Source of the DNA: Streptomyces griseoviridis | GTDB taxonomy: Bacteria > Actinomycetota > Actinomycetes > Streptomycetales > Streptomycetaceae | Assembly: GCF_005222485.1 (NCBI RefSeq) | Contig: NZ_CP029078.1 | Location: 3,717,501-3,781,500 of the forward strand | DNA length: 64,000 nt | Direction: 5' to 3' | Part shown: positions 1 through 9,240 of the stretch, piece after piece | Position numbering within the stretch: the stretch's first letter is position 1 | Layout: each line of letters begins with the position of its first letter | The notes under the pieces: model-generated | What the model was told of the DNA's origin: nothing | Seen by the model: the letters and a program-made list of their open reading frames with translations, nothing else | Databases searched by the model: none | Position numbers and translations under genes: made by a program

Positions 1-110
1 TGTTTTCTTCAAAGGAACCTCGCCCCGGTCATGATGACCGGAGACGGGGTATCAACATATCTGGCGTTGACTTTTGGCACGCTGTTGAGTTCTCAAGGAA
101 CGGTCGCTTC
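1..110 (-). other. rRNA operon leader, upstream of a 16S gene off the left edge
   Basis: Read on the minus strand, this stretch carries the conserved leader found just before Streptomyces 16S rRNA genes: TTGAGAACTCAACAGCGTGCC, a spacer ending ATGTTGATACCCCGTCTCC, and a GAGGTTCCTTTGAA box. The first element resembles the antitermination and RNase processing boxes of actinobacterial rrn leaders. The 16S gene itself lies beyond position 1. The match is to sequence I recall, not to a search. Confidence 0.8.
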
Positions 111-483
111 CTTTGTACTCACCCTCTCGGGCTTTCCTCCGGGCTTCCCTTCGGTCTTGCGTTTCCGACTCTATCAGATCTTTCCGATCCGATTTCCTCG
201 GTGCTTTCCGGGGTTTTCGCTTTCGCGCTTTCCCTTTCCGGCGGTTCCGACTTTATCAGAAGTTTCGCGCCGGACTGACCGGCAACTCATTTTCCGATTT
301 ATCGGGAGTGCTTCTGCGGCATCGACGTTCACCGATGTTCTGAGAAGCAGTCAGATACTCACCGCTGCCGACCGGAAGAACCAGTTCTAGGCAACTGTTC
401 GAATCTACCGCCCCGATCGCTCCGTGTCAACGGACCTCCTGGGGCGAACAAGAGACTAACAGCTCTGGAGGGCTGTCTGCACA
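111..483 (-). promoter_or_regulatory. rrn multi-promoter region
   Basis: This gene-free stretch is clearly less GC-rich than its surroundings and lies directly upstream of the rrn leader. Besides the strong promoter at 402-430 it has two further minus-strand -10-like boxes, TAAAGT at 250-255 and TAGAGT at 169-174, each in a similar CTGATA context. Their -35 boxes are poor. Tandem promoters are usual for Streptomyces rrn operons, so these are plausible additional start points. The short open frames here are not coding. Confidence 0.65.
402..430 (-). promoter_or_regulatory. Consensus vegetative promoter of the rrn operon
   Basis: On the minus strand a perfect TTGACA (425-430) is followed after 17 bases by TAGATT (402-407). 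This is a near-ideal HrdB-type promoter. It points left toward the rRNA leader and starts only about 55 bp past the stop codon of the SpoIIM-like gene. Confidence 0.8.
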
Positions 484-1491
484 TCAGGCGGCCAGGGGCA
501 CCGAGGCGCTCCGTTCCGAGGCTTCCACGTCGCCCGTCGCGCCCGCGCGGACCGCTCGTCCGCCCAGGACGAAGACGTAGGCGAGGAAGGCCGCCTCGGC
601 CGCCACCCCGATGCCGATGCGGGCCCAGGTGGGCAGTCCTGACGGTGTCACGAAGCCTTCGATCGCTCCCGAGACGAAGAGGACCAGGGCCAGCCCGATG
701 GCCATGCCCACGGCGGCTCGGCCCTCCTCGGCGAGAGCCGTGCGCCGGGTCCGCTGGCCGGGGTCGATGAGGGTCCAGCCGAGACGGAGTCCGGTGCCGG
801 CGGCGACGAACACCGCGGTCAGCTCCAGGAGCCCGTGCGGGAGGACCAGGCCGAGAAAGGTGTCCAGACGGCCGACCGAGGACATCAGACCGAAGCCGAC
901 ACCGAGGTTGAGCATGTTCTGGAAGAGGATCCACAGGACGGGGAGGCCCAGGAAGACCCCGAAGATCAGGCACTGGGCGGCGGCCCACGCGTTGTTCGTC
1001 CAGACCTGGGCCGCGAAGGACGCCGCGGGATGGCTGGAGTAGTACGTCTCGTACTGGCCCCCGGGACGGGTCAGCGCGCGCAGTTCGTCGGGGGCCGCGA
1101 TGCTCGCCTGGACCTCCGGATGGGTGCCGATCCACCACCCCAGGAGCACGGCGACGGCCGTCGACAGCAGCGCGGTCGGCACCCACCAGCGGCGGGATCG
1201 GTAGACCGCGGCCGGAAACCCCTCGGTGAGGAAGCGGGTCACGTCCCGCCAGGAAGCGCGTCGCGTTCCCGTCACCGCGTTACGCGCGCGTGCCACGAGT
1301 TGGCTGAGGCGTCCGGTCAGCTGGGGGTCGGGAGCGCTGGACTGGATCAGCGAGAGGTGCGTGGCCGTGCGCTGGTAGAGGGCGACGAGTTCGTCGGCCT
1401 CCGCCCCGGTGAGACGACGTCGACGTCCGAGCAGCGCTTCGAGGCGGTCCCACTCGGCCCGGTGGGCGGTGACGAATACGTCGAGGTCCAT
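484..1491 (-). CDS. SpoIIM-family (stage II sporulation protein M-like) membrane protein
   Basis: The 335-residue product begins with a charged helical region (about residues 1-95), then has several membrane segments from about residue 105 (VPTALLSTAVAVLLGWWIG) through LIFGVFLGLPVLWILF and a C-terminal segment near 305-320. This is the layout of the DUF95/SpoIIM family, integral membrane proteins of unclear biochemical role that occur in many actinobacteria beside RDD proteins. It is divergent from the RDD gene at 1620, which fits that association. A GAGGAG ribosome site precedes the ATG. It reads toward the rrn promoter. A direct role in sporulation should not be inferred from the family name. 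Confidence 0.8.
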   Translation of the reverse strand: MDLDVFVTAHRAEWDRLEALLGRRRRLTGAEADELVALYQRTATHLSLIQSSAPDPQLTGRLSQLVARARNAVTGTRRASWRDVTRFLTEGFPAAVYRSRRWWVPTALLSTAVAVLLGWWIGTHPEVQASIAAPDELRALTRPGGQYETYYSSHPAASFAAQVWTNNAWAAAQCLIFGVFLGLPVLWILFQNMLNLGVGFGLMSSVGRLDTFLGLVLPHGLLELTAVFVAAGTGLRLGWTLIDPGQRTRRTALAEEGRAAVGMAIGLALVLFVSGAIEGFVTPSGLPTWARIGIGVAAEAAFLAYVFVLGGRAVRAGATGDVEASERSASVPLAA

Positions 1492-1619
1492 CGGTCTGCC
1501 TGCTCCTCGGCTGCTCGTCGGGGCGCGTCACTGATGTCAGCTTGTCTTACTGACGCACAAAGTGTCCTCAGCTTGGCAGACTGGCCGTTCTCGATGCTGA
1601 TCAGGGGAAGGACCATGAC

Positions 1620-2642
1620 GTGAGTGAGCTGGTGACGGGCGAGGCGGTGGCACTGGAGCTGCGCCCCGCGAAGCTGCCCAGCAGGGGGCTCGCGATCCTG
1701 CTCGACCTGCTCCTGGCCGTGGTCGTGTACATCGTCCTGAGCATCGGGCTGTCCGCCGCGACCGCCTCGCTCGACGACGCCGCGCAGACCGCCGTCTCGA
1801 TCGCGGGCTTCGTGCTGATCCTGGTGGGAGCGCCGATCGCCGTCGAGACCCTCACGCACGGGCGGTCGCTCGGGAAGATGGCGTGCGGGCTGCGCGTCGT
1901 ACGGGACGACGGCGGCCCGATCCGGTTCCGGCACGCGCTGGTCCGCGGCGGGATCGGCGTGGTCGAGATCCTGATGACGTTCGGCGTCGTCGCCTGTATC
2001 GCCTCCCTGGTCTCGGCGCGTGGGCGCCGCCTCGGGGACGTGTTCGCGGGCACCCTCGTGGTGCGGGAGCGGGTGCCCGTCTCGCGGACCGGTTTCCTGC
2101 CGCCGCCCCCGCCCTGGCTGGCCGGGCGGTTCTCGGACCTCGATCTGTCGGCGGTCCCCGACGGCCTGTGGCTCGCCGTGCGTCAGTACCTGACGCGGAT
2201 GCACCAGTTGGACCCGCAGGTCGGCTGGGGCATGGCGCAGCGGCTCGCCTCCGACCTGGCGGAGCGCACCGGCACTCCGGTTCCGCCCGACGTCCCGCCG
2301 GGCGCGTATCTGGCGGCCGTGCTCCAGGAGCGGCAGGCGCGGGAGGCGCGGCGGGCCTTCGCCCACGGTTCCGCGCTGCCCGGCGGACCGGTCGGTGCGG
2401 TGCCTCCGTACGCGGTCGCTCCCCAGTTCCCCGGGGCCGGGATGCCGGCGAAGGCTTCGGCCTACGCTCCTCCGGCCGCCTGGGCCCCCGAGGCGGGTCC
2501 GGCGCCGGGCAAGGCTCCGGCCGACGGTCCCGTCGCCGCGCCTTCCTCGCCCTCCGCGCCTCCCGCCACTCCCGCGCCTCCCACGGACACGAGTCACCCC
2601 GGCGGCACTTCCAAGCCCACCGGCTTCGTGCCGCCCGCGTAG
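1620..2642 (+). CDS. RDD-family membrane protein
   Basis: A 340-residue protein with an RDD domain at about residues 15-155: membrane segments LAILLDLLLAVVVYIVLSI, IAGFVLILVGAPIA and VVEILMTFGVVACIASL, with HGRSLGKM and RRLGDVFAGTLVV signatures. Residues 160-230 are soluble, and the rest is a low-complexity Pro/Ala-rich tail ending GFVPPA that is probably disordered. The start is GTG, with AGGGGAAGG upstream. RDD proteins are small membrane proteins proposed to work in transport; substrates are mostly unknown. The divergent SpoIIM-family gene is the usual partner in actinobacteria. Confidence 0.8.
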   Translation: MSELVTGEAVALELRPAKLPSRGLAILLDLLLAVVVYIVLSIGLSAATASLDDAAQTAVSIAGFVLILVGAPIAVETLTHGRSLGKMACGLRVVRDDGGPIRFRHALVRGGIGVVEILMTFGVVACIASLVSARGRRLGDVFAGTLVVRERVPVSRTGFLPPPPPWLAGRFSDLDLSAVPDGLWLAVRQYLTRMHQLDPQVGWGMAQRLASDLAERTGTPVPPDVPPGAYLAAVLQERQAREARRAFAHGSALPGGPVGAVPPYAVAPQFPGAGMPAKASAYAPPAAWAPEAGPAPGKAPADGPVAAPSSPSAPPATPAPPTDTSHPGGTSKPTGFVPPA

Positions 2643-2652
2643 GCGGGTTCCG

Positions 2653-3267
2653 TCACGCGAACGTCGACGGCGGTGTCTCCAGGTCCTCCAGCTCGATCCC
2701 CGGTGCCGAGAGCACCACGTCGCCGGCCAAGTGCACGGTGTGCCGCTCGCCGGTGTCCAGGGCTGTGACCTGGTATTCCTCCACGGTCAGAGGGCCGTTG
2801 TCAGTGGCGTGTGCTTCGCTGTTCACCAAGGCCCAGGACTGATCCACGGTGCGTGGCGCGAGCACCGGATCGGTGAAGGCGACCAGGCGTACGCGGGTGG
2901 CGGAGGCGGAGGGGGTGAGGCGCAGCAGACGGGCGGTGGCGATGAGGAACGCGGGGGATGTGCCGGTGAAGGCGTGGGCGCGCACGTTGCCTTCGGTGGC
3001 CTCGGTCCCCGTGGGGTCGGTACGGACCCAGGTGACGCCGTCGAGGGCGGCGCCGCGGATCTGCCAGCTCTCGGCGTGCAGTTCGAGGCGGATGGGGCGG
3101 CCGAGTTCGTCGAGGGCGAGATCGACGGAGCCTCGGTGGTCGCCTGTGGGGGAGGTCAGTTGGGAGACATAGCGCCAGCCGGACGGGCCGGGGGCGCAGT
3201 GGAAGTGCTCGTCTGCCAAGGGGGTGTGATCGTGCGGATCGTGGAGCGAATAACGGCCGCGGGGCAT
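2653..3267 (-). CDS. Conserved hypothetical protein, unrecognised family
   Basis: I do not recognise a domain in this 204-residue protein. It has no signal peptide or membrane segment. The sequence is rich in beta-type residues, with an acidic/His N-terminus (HDPHDHTP) and a WRYVSQL / SVDLALDELGRP region typical of beta-sandwich or lipocalin-like folds, so a small cytosolic binding protein is possible. Coding status is supported by the codon bias, an AGGA ribosome site and a fit between neighbours. It ends 10 bp from the convergent RDD gene, so the two mRNAs may overlap. Confidence 0.6.
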   Translation of the reverse strand: MPRGRYSLHDPHDHTPLADEHFHCAPGPSGWRYVSQLTSPTGDHRGSVDLALDELGRPIRLELHAESWQIRGAALDGVTWVRTDPTGTEATEGNVRAHAFTGTSPAFLIATARLLRLTPSASATRVRLVAFTDPVLAPRTVDQSWALVNSEAHATDNGPLTVEEYQVTALDTGERHTVHLAGDVVLSAPGIELEDLETPPSTFA

Positions 3268-3322
3268 GGGGGTCCTGGGTCTTGACGGGTTGATCCGGCC
3301 GCGCCTGGCGACGGCCGACCGG

Positions 3323-3371
3323 CTACCGGCTACCGGCTACCGGCTACCGGCTACCGGCTACCGGCTACCGG
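3323..3371. repeat. Seven perfect tandem copies of CTACCGG
   Basis: The heptamer CTACCGG is repeated seven times without error in the gap between the unknown gene at 2653 and ahcY. Perfect identity suggests recent expansion by slippage. CTACCGG also recurs in intergenic repeats at about 23381, 24545, 24572, 61232 and 61298. Confidence 0.95.
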
Positions 3372-3402
3372 GCGAGGCGACCACTGACGGCGGTCAAAGA
3401 GG

Positions 3403-3433
3403 CAGGCCCCCGGCACGGGGGTGCGGGGGCCTG
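3403..3433 (-). terminator. Hairpin after ahcY
   Basis: CAGGCCCCCG pairs with CGGGGGCCTG around a short loop, about 85 bp past the ahcY stop codon. There is no clear U-tract, as is common for Streptomyces terminators. Confidence 0.6.
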
Positions 3434-3518
3434 ACTCTTGAGCTTGCCGGGGATAGGACCCGGGCTCGCCCTGGGTCCCATCCCGGTCAGGTCCGGGTCA
3501 CGCCCGGATCTGGTCGGC

Positions 3519-4976
<1,458 letters not shown>

Positions 4977-5277
4977 GGGGAGCTGCTCCTCGGGGTTGGG
5001 GCGAGGTGGGTACGGCTGGTCTGCGCGAGCGGACACAGGGGTGCCCGAAGGAGGGCACAGGCATGCCCGCGTGCGCGCAGCGCAGTCCGTCGGAGGCCCT
5101 CTCTCCCTCGGCCGGTCCGCGGTGGGACCGCCCGACCGCCATCAGCAGCGACGTCTGGCTCTGTCCCAAGCTACACCGGGCGGGCGGCCGTCCCCAGTCC
5201 GCCTCCGGATCGGCCGGCGTGATCAGGACCGATCAGGACGGCCGTGGCGGACGAGGAGGCGGACGGAGGAGGGGGGA
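4977..5277. other. Gene-free gap upstream of ahcY
   Basis: This 300-base gap lies between ahcY and the cation efflux gene, both on the minus strand, and must hold the ahcY promoter and leader. It contains a small perfect hairpin GTGCCC-gaagga-GGGCAC at 5041-5058. No clear -35/-10 pair or coding frame is visible. Confidence 0.5.
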
Positions 5278-6258
5278 TCAGTGGCCGGCGGGGTGGGCGT
5301 CGGGGCCGCCGGGGGTGGCCTCGCGGTCGGCGCCCTTGGCGGCCTCGGCCTCGCTGTAGATGTCCGGTTCCAGGTAGATGACGCGGGCGATCGGGACGGA
5401 GGCGCGGATGCGGGCCTCGGCGGCGTTGATGGCGGCGGCGACCTCGGCGGCGGTGTCGTCGTGCTGGACGGCGATCTTCGCGGCGACCAGCAGTTCCTCG
5501 GGGCCGAGGTGGAGGGTGCGCATGTGGATGATGCCGGTGACCGTGTCGCCGTCGACGACGGCGGCCTCGATCTTCCTGACCTCTTCGGTGCCCGCGGCCT
5601 CGCCCAGGAGCAGGGACTTGGTCTCGGCGGCGAGGACGAGGGCGATCAGGACGAGGAGGATGCCGATGAGGAGGGTGCCGATGCCGTCCCAGATGCCGTC
5701 GCCGGTGAGCAGGGCGAGGCCGACGCCGCCGAGGGCGAGGACCAGGCCGATGAGGGCGCCGAAGTCCTCCAGGAGGACGACGGGGAGCTCGGGTGCCTTG
5801 GCGCGGCGGATGAACTGGGACCAGGAGAGCGTGCCCCGGAGCTGGTTGGACTCCTTGATGGCGGTGCGGAAGGAGAAGCCCTCGGCGATTATCGCGAAGA
5901 CGAGGACGCCCACCGGCCAGTACCAGTGCTCGATCTCGTGCGGGTGCTTGATCTTCTCGTAGCCCTCGTAGATGGCGAACATGCCGCCGACGGAGAAGAG
6001 GACGATGGAGACGAGGAAGGCGTAGATGTAGCGCTCGCGGCCGTAGCCGAAGGGGTGTTGCGGGGTCGCCTCGCGCTGGGCCTTCTTGCCGCCGACCAGG
6101 AGCAGGAACTGGTTGCCCGAGTCGGCCACGGAGTGGACGCCCTCGGCGAGCATCGACGACGAACCGCTGAAGGCGAACGCCACGAACTTCGATACCGCGA
6201 TCGCGAGGTTGGCGCCGAGTGCCGCCACGATCGCCTTGGTGCCGCCTGACGCGCTCAT
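5278..6258 (-). CDS. Cation diffusion facilitator family transporter
   Basis: A 326-residue proton-coupled divalent metal exporter of the CDF family. Membrane helices appear from residue 8 (TKAIVAALGANLAIAVSKF), with the helix II metal motif in AEGVHSVADSGNQ (H and D near 41-45), further helices at about 80-105, 115-135 and 160-215, and a cytosolic C-terminal ferredoxin-like domain from about 225 (VVDGDTVTGIIHMRTLHLGPEELLVAAKI). The C-terminus ends AHPAGH, which could be a minor metal-binding tail. The frame continues 44 codons upstream, but the ATG at 6258 has AGGGAC before it and begins the conserved region. The metal, probably Zn or Fe, cannot be told from sequence. Confidence 0.85.
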   Translation of the reverse strand: MSASGGTKAIVAALGANLAIAVSKFVAFAFSGSSSMLAEGVHSVADSGNQFLLLVGGKKAQREATPQHPFGYGRERYIYAFLVSIVLFSVGGMFAIYEGYEKIKHPHEIEHWYWPVGVLVFAIIAEGFSFRTAIKESNQLRGTLSWSQFIRRAKAPELPVVLLEDFGALIGLVLALGGVGLALLTGDGIWDGIGTLLIGILLVLIALVLAAETKSLLLGEAAGTEEVRKIEAAVVDGDTVTGIIHMRTLHLGPEELLVAAKIAVQHDDTAAEVAAAINAAEARIRASVPIARVIYLEPDIYSEAEAAKGADREATPGGPDAHPAGH

Positions 6259-6409
6259 GTGTTCGCGTTGTCCCTTCACCCTCGTACGCCCACCGGCCGG
6301 GTCCGCTGCCCGCCCTGGGGTTTTGCCCGGCCTTTGCCGGTGGGTCATTGTTGCAGTCCGGTCGGGCAGTGGTGTGTCAGGTGTCCACAAGCCCGATAAG
6401 ACAAACCGA

Positions 6410-7561
6410 TCAGACGACCACGGTGGCCCGGAAGACCGTTCCCGCGCCGGACACCTCGGCCTTCTCCCCCGCCGGGACGAACACGGAGTGTCCGGGCGTC
6501 AGCTCGTGCTCGCCCGCGCGGACCGTGCCCGCGGTGCAGAGCAGGATCTGCGGGGTGTCGCGGGTGAGGTCGCGGGCCGCGGCGCCCTCGGGCAGGACGT
6601 ACCGGGAGAGCCTGAACTCGTCGATGGGCGTCGCGTAGACCTCTTCGCCGTCCGGGGCCGCCTCGGGGCGCAGGACGCCCGCGTCACCGGCCTCGAAGCG
6701 GACGACGCGCAGGAGTTCGGGGACGTCGACGTGCTTGGGGGTGAGACCGCAGCGCAGCACGTTGTCGGAGTTGGCCATGATCTCGACGCCGAGGCCGTTC
6801 AGATAGGCGTGCGGGATGCCCGCGCCCAGGAAGAGGGCCTCGCCGGGCTGGAGCCTGACGTGGTTGAGGAGCATCGCGGCGATGACGCCGGGGTCGCCCG
6901 GGTAGTGGTGGGCGATGTCCGCGTAGGGGGCGTAGGCGCCGCCCAGGTGTGCGCAGGCGGCCGCCGTCTCGGTGACCGTGCGGCGCATGTCCTCCGGGTC
7001 GGCGGTGAGGACGGCGGTGAGGACCTCGCGCAGGGCCGCGTCCTCGGGACGGGCGCGCAGCAGGTCGACGTACGGCTTCAGGGAGTCGACGCCGAGTCCG
7101 GCCAGCAGGTCGGCGGTCCCGGCCGGGTCGCGGAAGCCGCAGAGGCCGTCGAACTCGGTGAGCGCGCAGATCAGTTCGGGCTTGTGGTTGGCGTCCTTGT
7201 AGTTGCGGTACGGGGCGTCGACCGGGATGCCGCGCCGCTCCTCGTCGGCGTAGCCCTCCTTCGCCTGCTCCAGGTCGGGGTGGACCTGGAGGGAGAGCGG
7301 GGCGCCCGCGGCGAGGAGCTTGAGCAGGAAGGGCAGCCGGGGGCCGAACTTCGCCGTGGCGGCCGGGCCGAGCTCCCGGCGCGGGTCGGCGTCGATCACC
7401 TCGACGAGGGTGCCGCGTCCGGTGCGCGAGGGCGCGCCGGGGTGGGCGCCCATCCACATCTCCGCCTGCGGTTCGCCGCTCGGTGCGGTGCCGAGCAGCC
7501 CGGGGAGGGCGGTGGTTGAACCCCAGGCGTAGGGGCGGACGGTGTTGTCGAGGCGGTCCAT
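6410..7561 (-). CDS. manA: Mannose-6-phosphate isomerase, class I
   Basis: Interconverts fructose-6-phosphate and mannose-6-phosphate, the first step to GDP-mannose. The 383-residue cupin-type zinc enzyme has AEMWMGAHPGAPS near residue 34, SLQVHPD near 95 (zinc-site Gln and His), DANHKPELICAL near 125, and the C-terminal LRCGLTPKHVDVPELL motif near 265. It is the first of four same-strand genes with the SIS-domain, Trm112-like and manB genes upstream of it on the minus strand, so a mannose-activation operon reading right to left is likely. Confidence 0.95.
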   Translation of the reverse strand: MDRLDNTVRPYAWGSTTALPGLLGTAPSGEPQAEMWMGAHPGAPSRTGRGTLVEVIDADPRRELGPAATAKFGPRLPFLLKLLAAGAPLSLQVHPDLEQAKEGYADEERRGIPVDAPYRNYKDANHKPELICALTEFDGLCGFRDPAGTADLLAGLGVDSLKPYVDLLRARPEDAALREVLTAVLTADPEDMRRTVTETAAACAHLGGAYAPYADIAHHYPGDPGVIAAMLLNHVRLQPGEALFLGAGIPHAYLNGLGVEIMANSDNVLRCGLTPKHVDVPELLRVVRFEAGDAGVLRPEAAPDGEEVYATPIDEFRLSRYVLPEGAAARDLTRDTPQILLCTAGTVRAGEHELTPGHSVFVPAGEKAEVSGAGTVFRATVVV

Positions 7562-7644
7562 GCGGTTCTCTCTGCCGTTCTCGGTCGGGCACTGGGGTGA
7601 CGCGGGTCGCCGTCGCCGCGGCGGTCAGGGCGTCGGCGTCAAGG

Positions 7645-8787
7645 TCAGGCCCCGGAGACGAGCGCCAGGTAAACGGCGGCGAAATCCGTGATGGCGATCA
7701 GTTCGGCGAGGGTCTCCAGTTCGCCGCCGGCCTCCGGCTCCAGCTCGCTGATCGGCGTGTCGTGGCTGAGGGCCAGGTCACGGGCGGCGGGGGCGGCGGT
7801 GAGGCCGCCGGTGGGGCGGTCGCGCAGCAGCACCACGCGCGCGTGCAGCGCGGGCGCCTGGTCGACGCGGTCGCGGAAGAAGTCGTCCGGGTCGGCGCCC
7901 GCGGCGAGCCGGCCGGCCAGCAGCGTGCTGTGGGCGACGAGGGCCTCGGGCAGTTCGGCGACGACCGCGGGGGTGCCGGAGAGTTCGGCGAGGGAGGCGG
8001 CGAAGCGGCGCCCGGCGGGTCCGGCGGAGACGCCTTCGGTCCAGACGACGGGCAGCGACTCGGCGAGTTCGGAGGCGAGCGTCTTGGCGGGGTTGCTGTA
8101 CGTCGCGACGGCCGGGCCGCACCGTTCGGCGACCTGGTCGAGGCGGTCGGCGACCTTCGCCAGGGCCTCCGGCGGGGCGCTGAGCACGCCGGTGCGGTCG
8201 AGGAGCGCGAGCAGCGGGGTGAGCAGCGCCCACAGGACGCCGGGGGCCGAGGCGGTGACCTCGACGCCGTTCTCGTCGTCCTCCTGCTCGTAGGGGGCGG
8301 TCGCCATCGGCACGAAGAGGCCGTGGGCGCCGGCGACCGACTCGCTGAGCGGGGTGCGGCCCGGGGCGACGGCGACGACCGTGCAGCCGCGCCGGTAGGC
8401 GGCGTCGGCGAGCAGGGACAGGCCGGGTTCGGAGCCGTCGGGGGTGGCGATGAGGAGCAGGTCGACGGAGCCCGCCCAGCCCGGCAGCTCCCAGCGCAGG
8501 GCGCCCGCGGCCGGGGCGACGCCGGTGGGGGCGAGGCGGATGACGGGGCTGCCCGCGCCCGCGAGGGTGCCGAGCAGGTCGGCGACGTTGGTGGCGGCGG
8601 CGCCGGGGCCCGCGATCAGGACGGCGCGGGGGCGGCCTTCGGGCGTGAGGTCGGGGACACCGGCCTCGACGGCGTTGCGGGCGGCGGTGCGGACCCGGGC
8701 GCCGGCCTCGGCCGCGCCGCGCAGCAGGCCGCGGCGGTCGGCCGCAGAGAGCGCCTCGGGGGTGTCGAGCAGCGATTCGTCGAGCAT
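7645..8787 (-). CDS. SIS-domain protein (phosphosugar isomerase-like)
   Basis: A 380-residue cytosolic protein with a sugar isomerase fold. GPGAAATNVADLLG near residue 62 resembles the phosphate-binding loop of SIS domains, VDLLLIATPDGSEPG near 108 is a second core strand, and YSNPAKTLASELAESLPVVWTEG near 238 matches the phosphoglucose/phosphomannose isomerase C-terminal domain. Actinobacteria carry this gene between manA and manB. It probably acts on hexose phosphates, but the key catalytic residues cannot be confirmed from sequence alone and activity is inferred from context. Confidence 0.75.
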   Translation of the reverse strand: MLDESLLDTPEALSAADRRGLLRGAAEAGARVRTAARNAVEAGVPDLTPEGRPRAVLIAGPGAAATNVADLLGTLAGAGSPVIRLAPTGVAPAAGALRWELPGWAGSVDLLLIATPDGSEPGLSLLADAAYRRGCTVVAVAPGRTPLSESVAGAHGLFVPMATAPYEQEDDENGVEVTASAPGVLWALLTPLLALLDRTGVLSAPPEALAKVADRLDQVAERCGPAVATYSNPAKTLASELAESLPVVWTEGVSAGPAGRRFAASLAELSGTPAVVAELPEALVAHSTLLAGRLAAGADPDDFFRDRVDQAPALHARVVLLRDRPTGGLTAAPAARDLALSHDTPISELEPEAGGELETLAELIAITDFAAVYLALVSGA

Positions 8788-8844
8788 GTGCGGCAGCCTC
8801 CGGGCGCCGTGCGGGCGGGCGGGTCGTGCGGGCGGCGGGCCTGG

Positions 8845-9015
8845 TTACGCCGGGCGGCGGGCCTCGTCGACCAGGAGGACCGGGATGCCGTCGCGGACGG
8901 GGTACGCGAGGCCGCAGTCCTGGCCGGTGCAGATCAGCTCGGTGTCGTCCTCCCTGAGGGGGGCGTGGCACGCCGGGCAGGCGAGGATCTCCAGGAGGCC
9001 GGCTTCGAGCGGCAT
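8845..9015 (-). CDS. Trm112-family small zinc-ribbon protein
   Basis: A 56-residue protein starting [19 protein letters not shown], with a second cysteine pair in [21 protein letters not shown]. This CPxC / CxxxxC arrangement and the final [16 protein letters not shown] segment define the Trm112/YcaR family, whose members bind and stabilise methyltransferases or other partners. It starts 17 bases before the codons of a gap upstream of the SIS gene and is co-directional with manB, so it is likely part of the same transcript. Its partner protein here is unknown. Confidence 0.85.
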   Translation of the reverse strand: MPLEAGLLEILACPACHAPLREDDTELICTGQDCGLAYPVRDGIPVLLVDEARRPA

Positions 9016-9240
9016 GGGTTTTCCCTTCGGAGCTGGGGCGGATGTGCCTGGTCAGGGTACCGCCGTGGCGGGGTGCGGGCGGGGTCGTGGGACGGGCCCG
9101 CCCGGCGGGCGTCCAGGCGGTGGCGGGCCGGGCCCGCGGAGAGCACCGCGGGCCGGGCCCCGGGCCCCTGTCGGCGTCGGTCCGGGTCCGGCCGGCTCTG
9201 ACCGGGCCGGCTCCGGCCGGGACCGGTCGGCTCTGGCCGG

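Noticed and set aside
1..390. Short plus-strand ORFs at the left edge
   Set aside because: The region is the rrn promoter and leader on the other strand and the encoded peptides are Ser/Phe/Arg low-complexity.
360..430. tRNA-like TTCGAATC segment
   Set aside because: It resembles a T-arm only by chance: no acceptor stem, anticodon arm or CCA follows, and the bases belong to the rrn promoter.
4977..5277. SAH riboswitch before ahcY
   Set aside because: I compared the minus-strand leader with the GAGCGCUGC / CAGGCUCG / AACGGCGCUC consensus and found no ordered match. The 5041-5058 hairpin alone is not enough.
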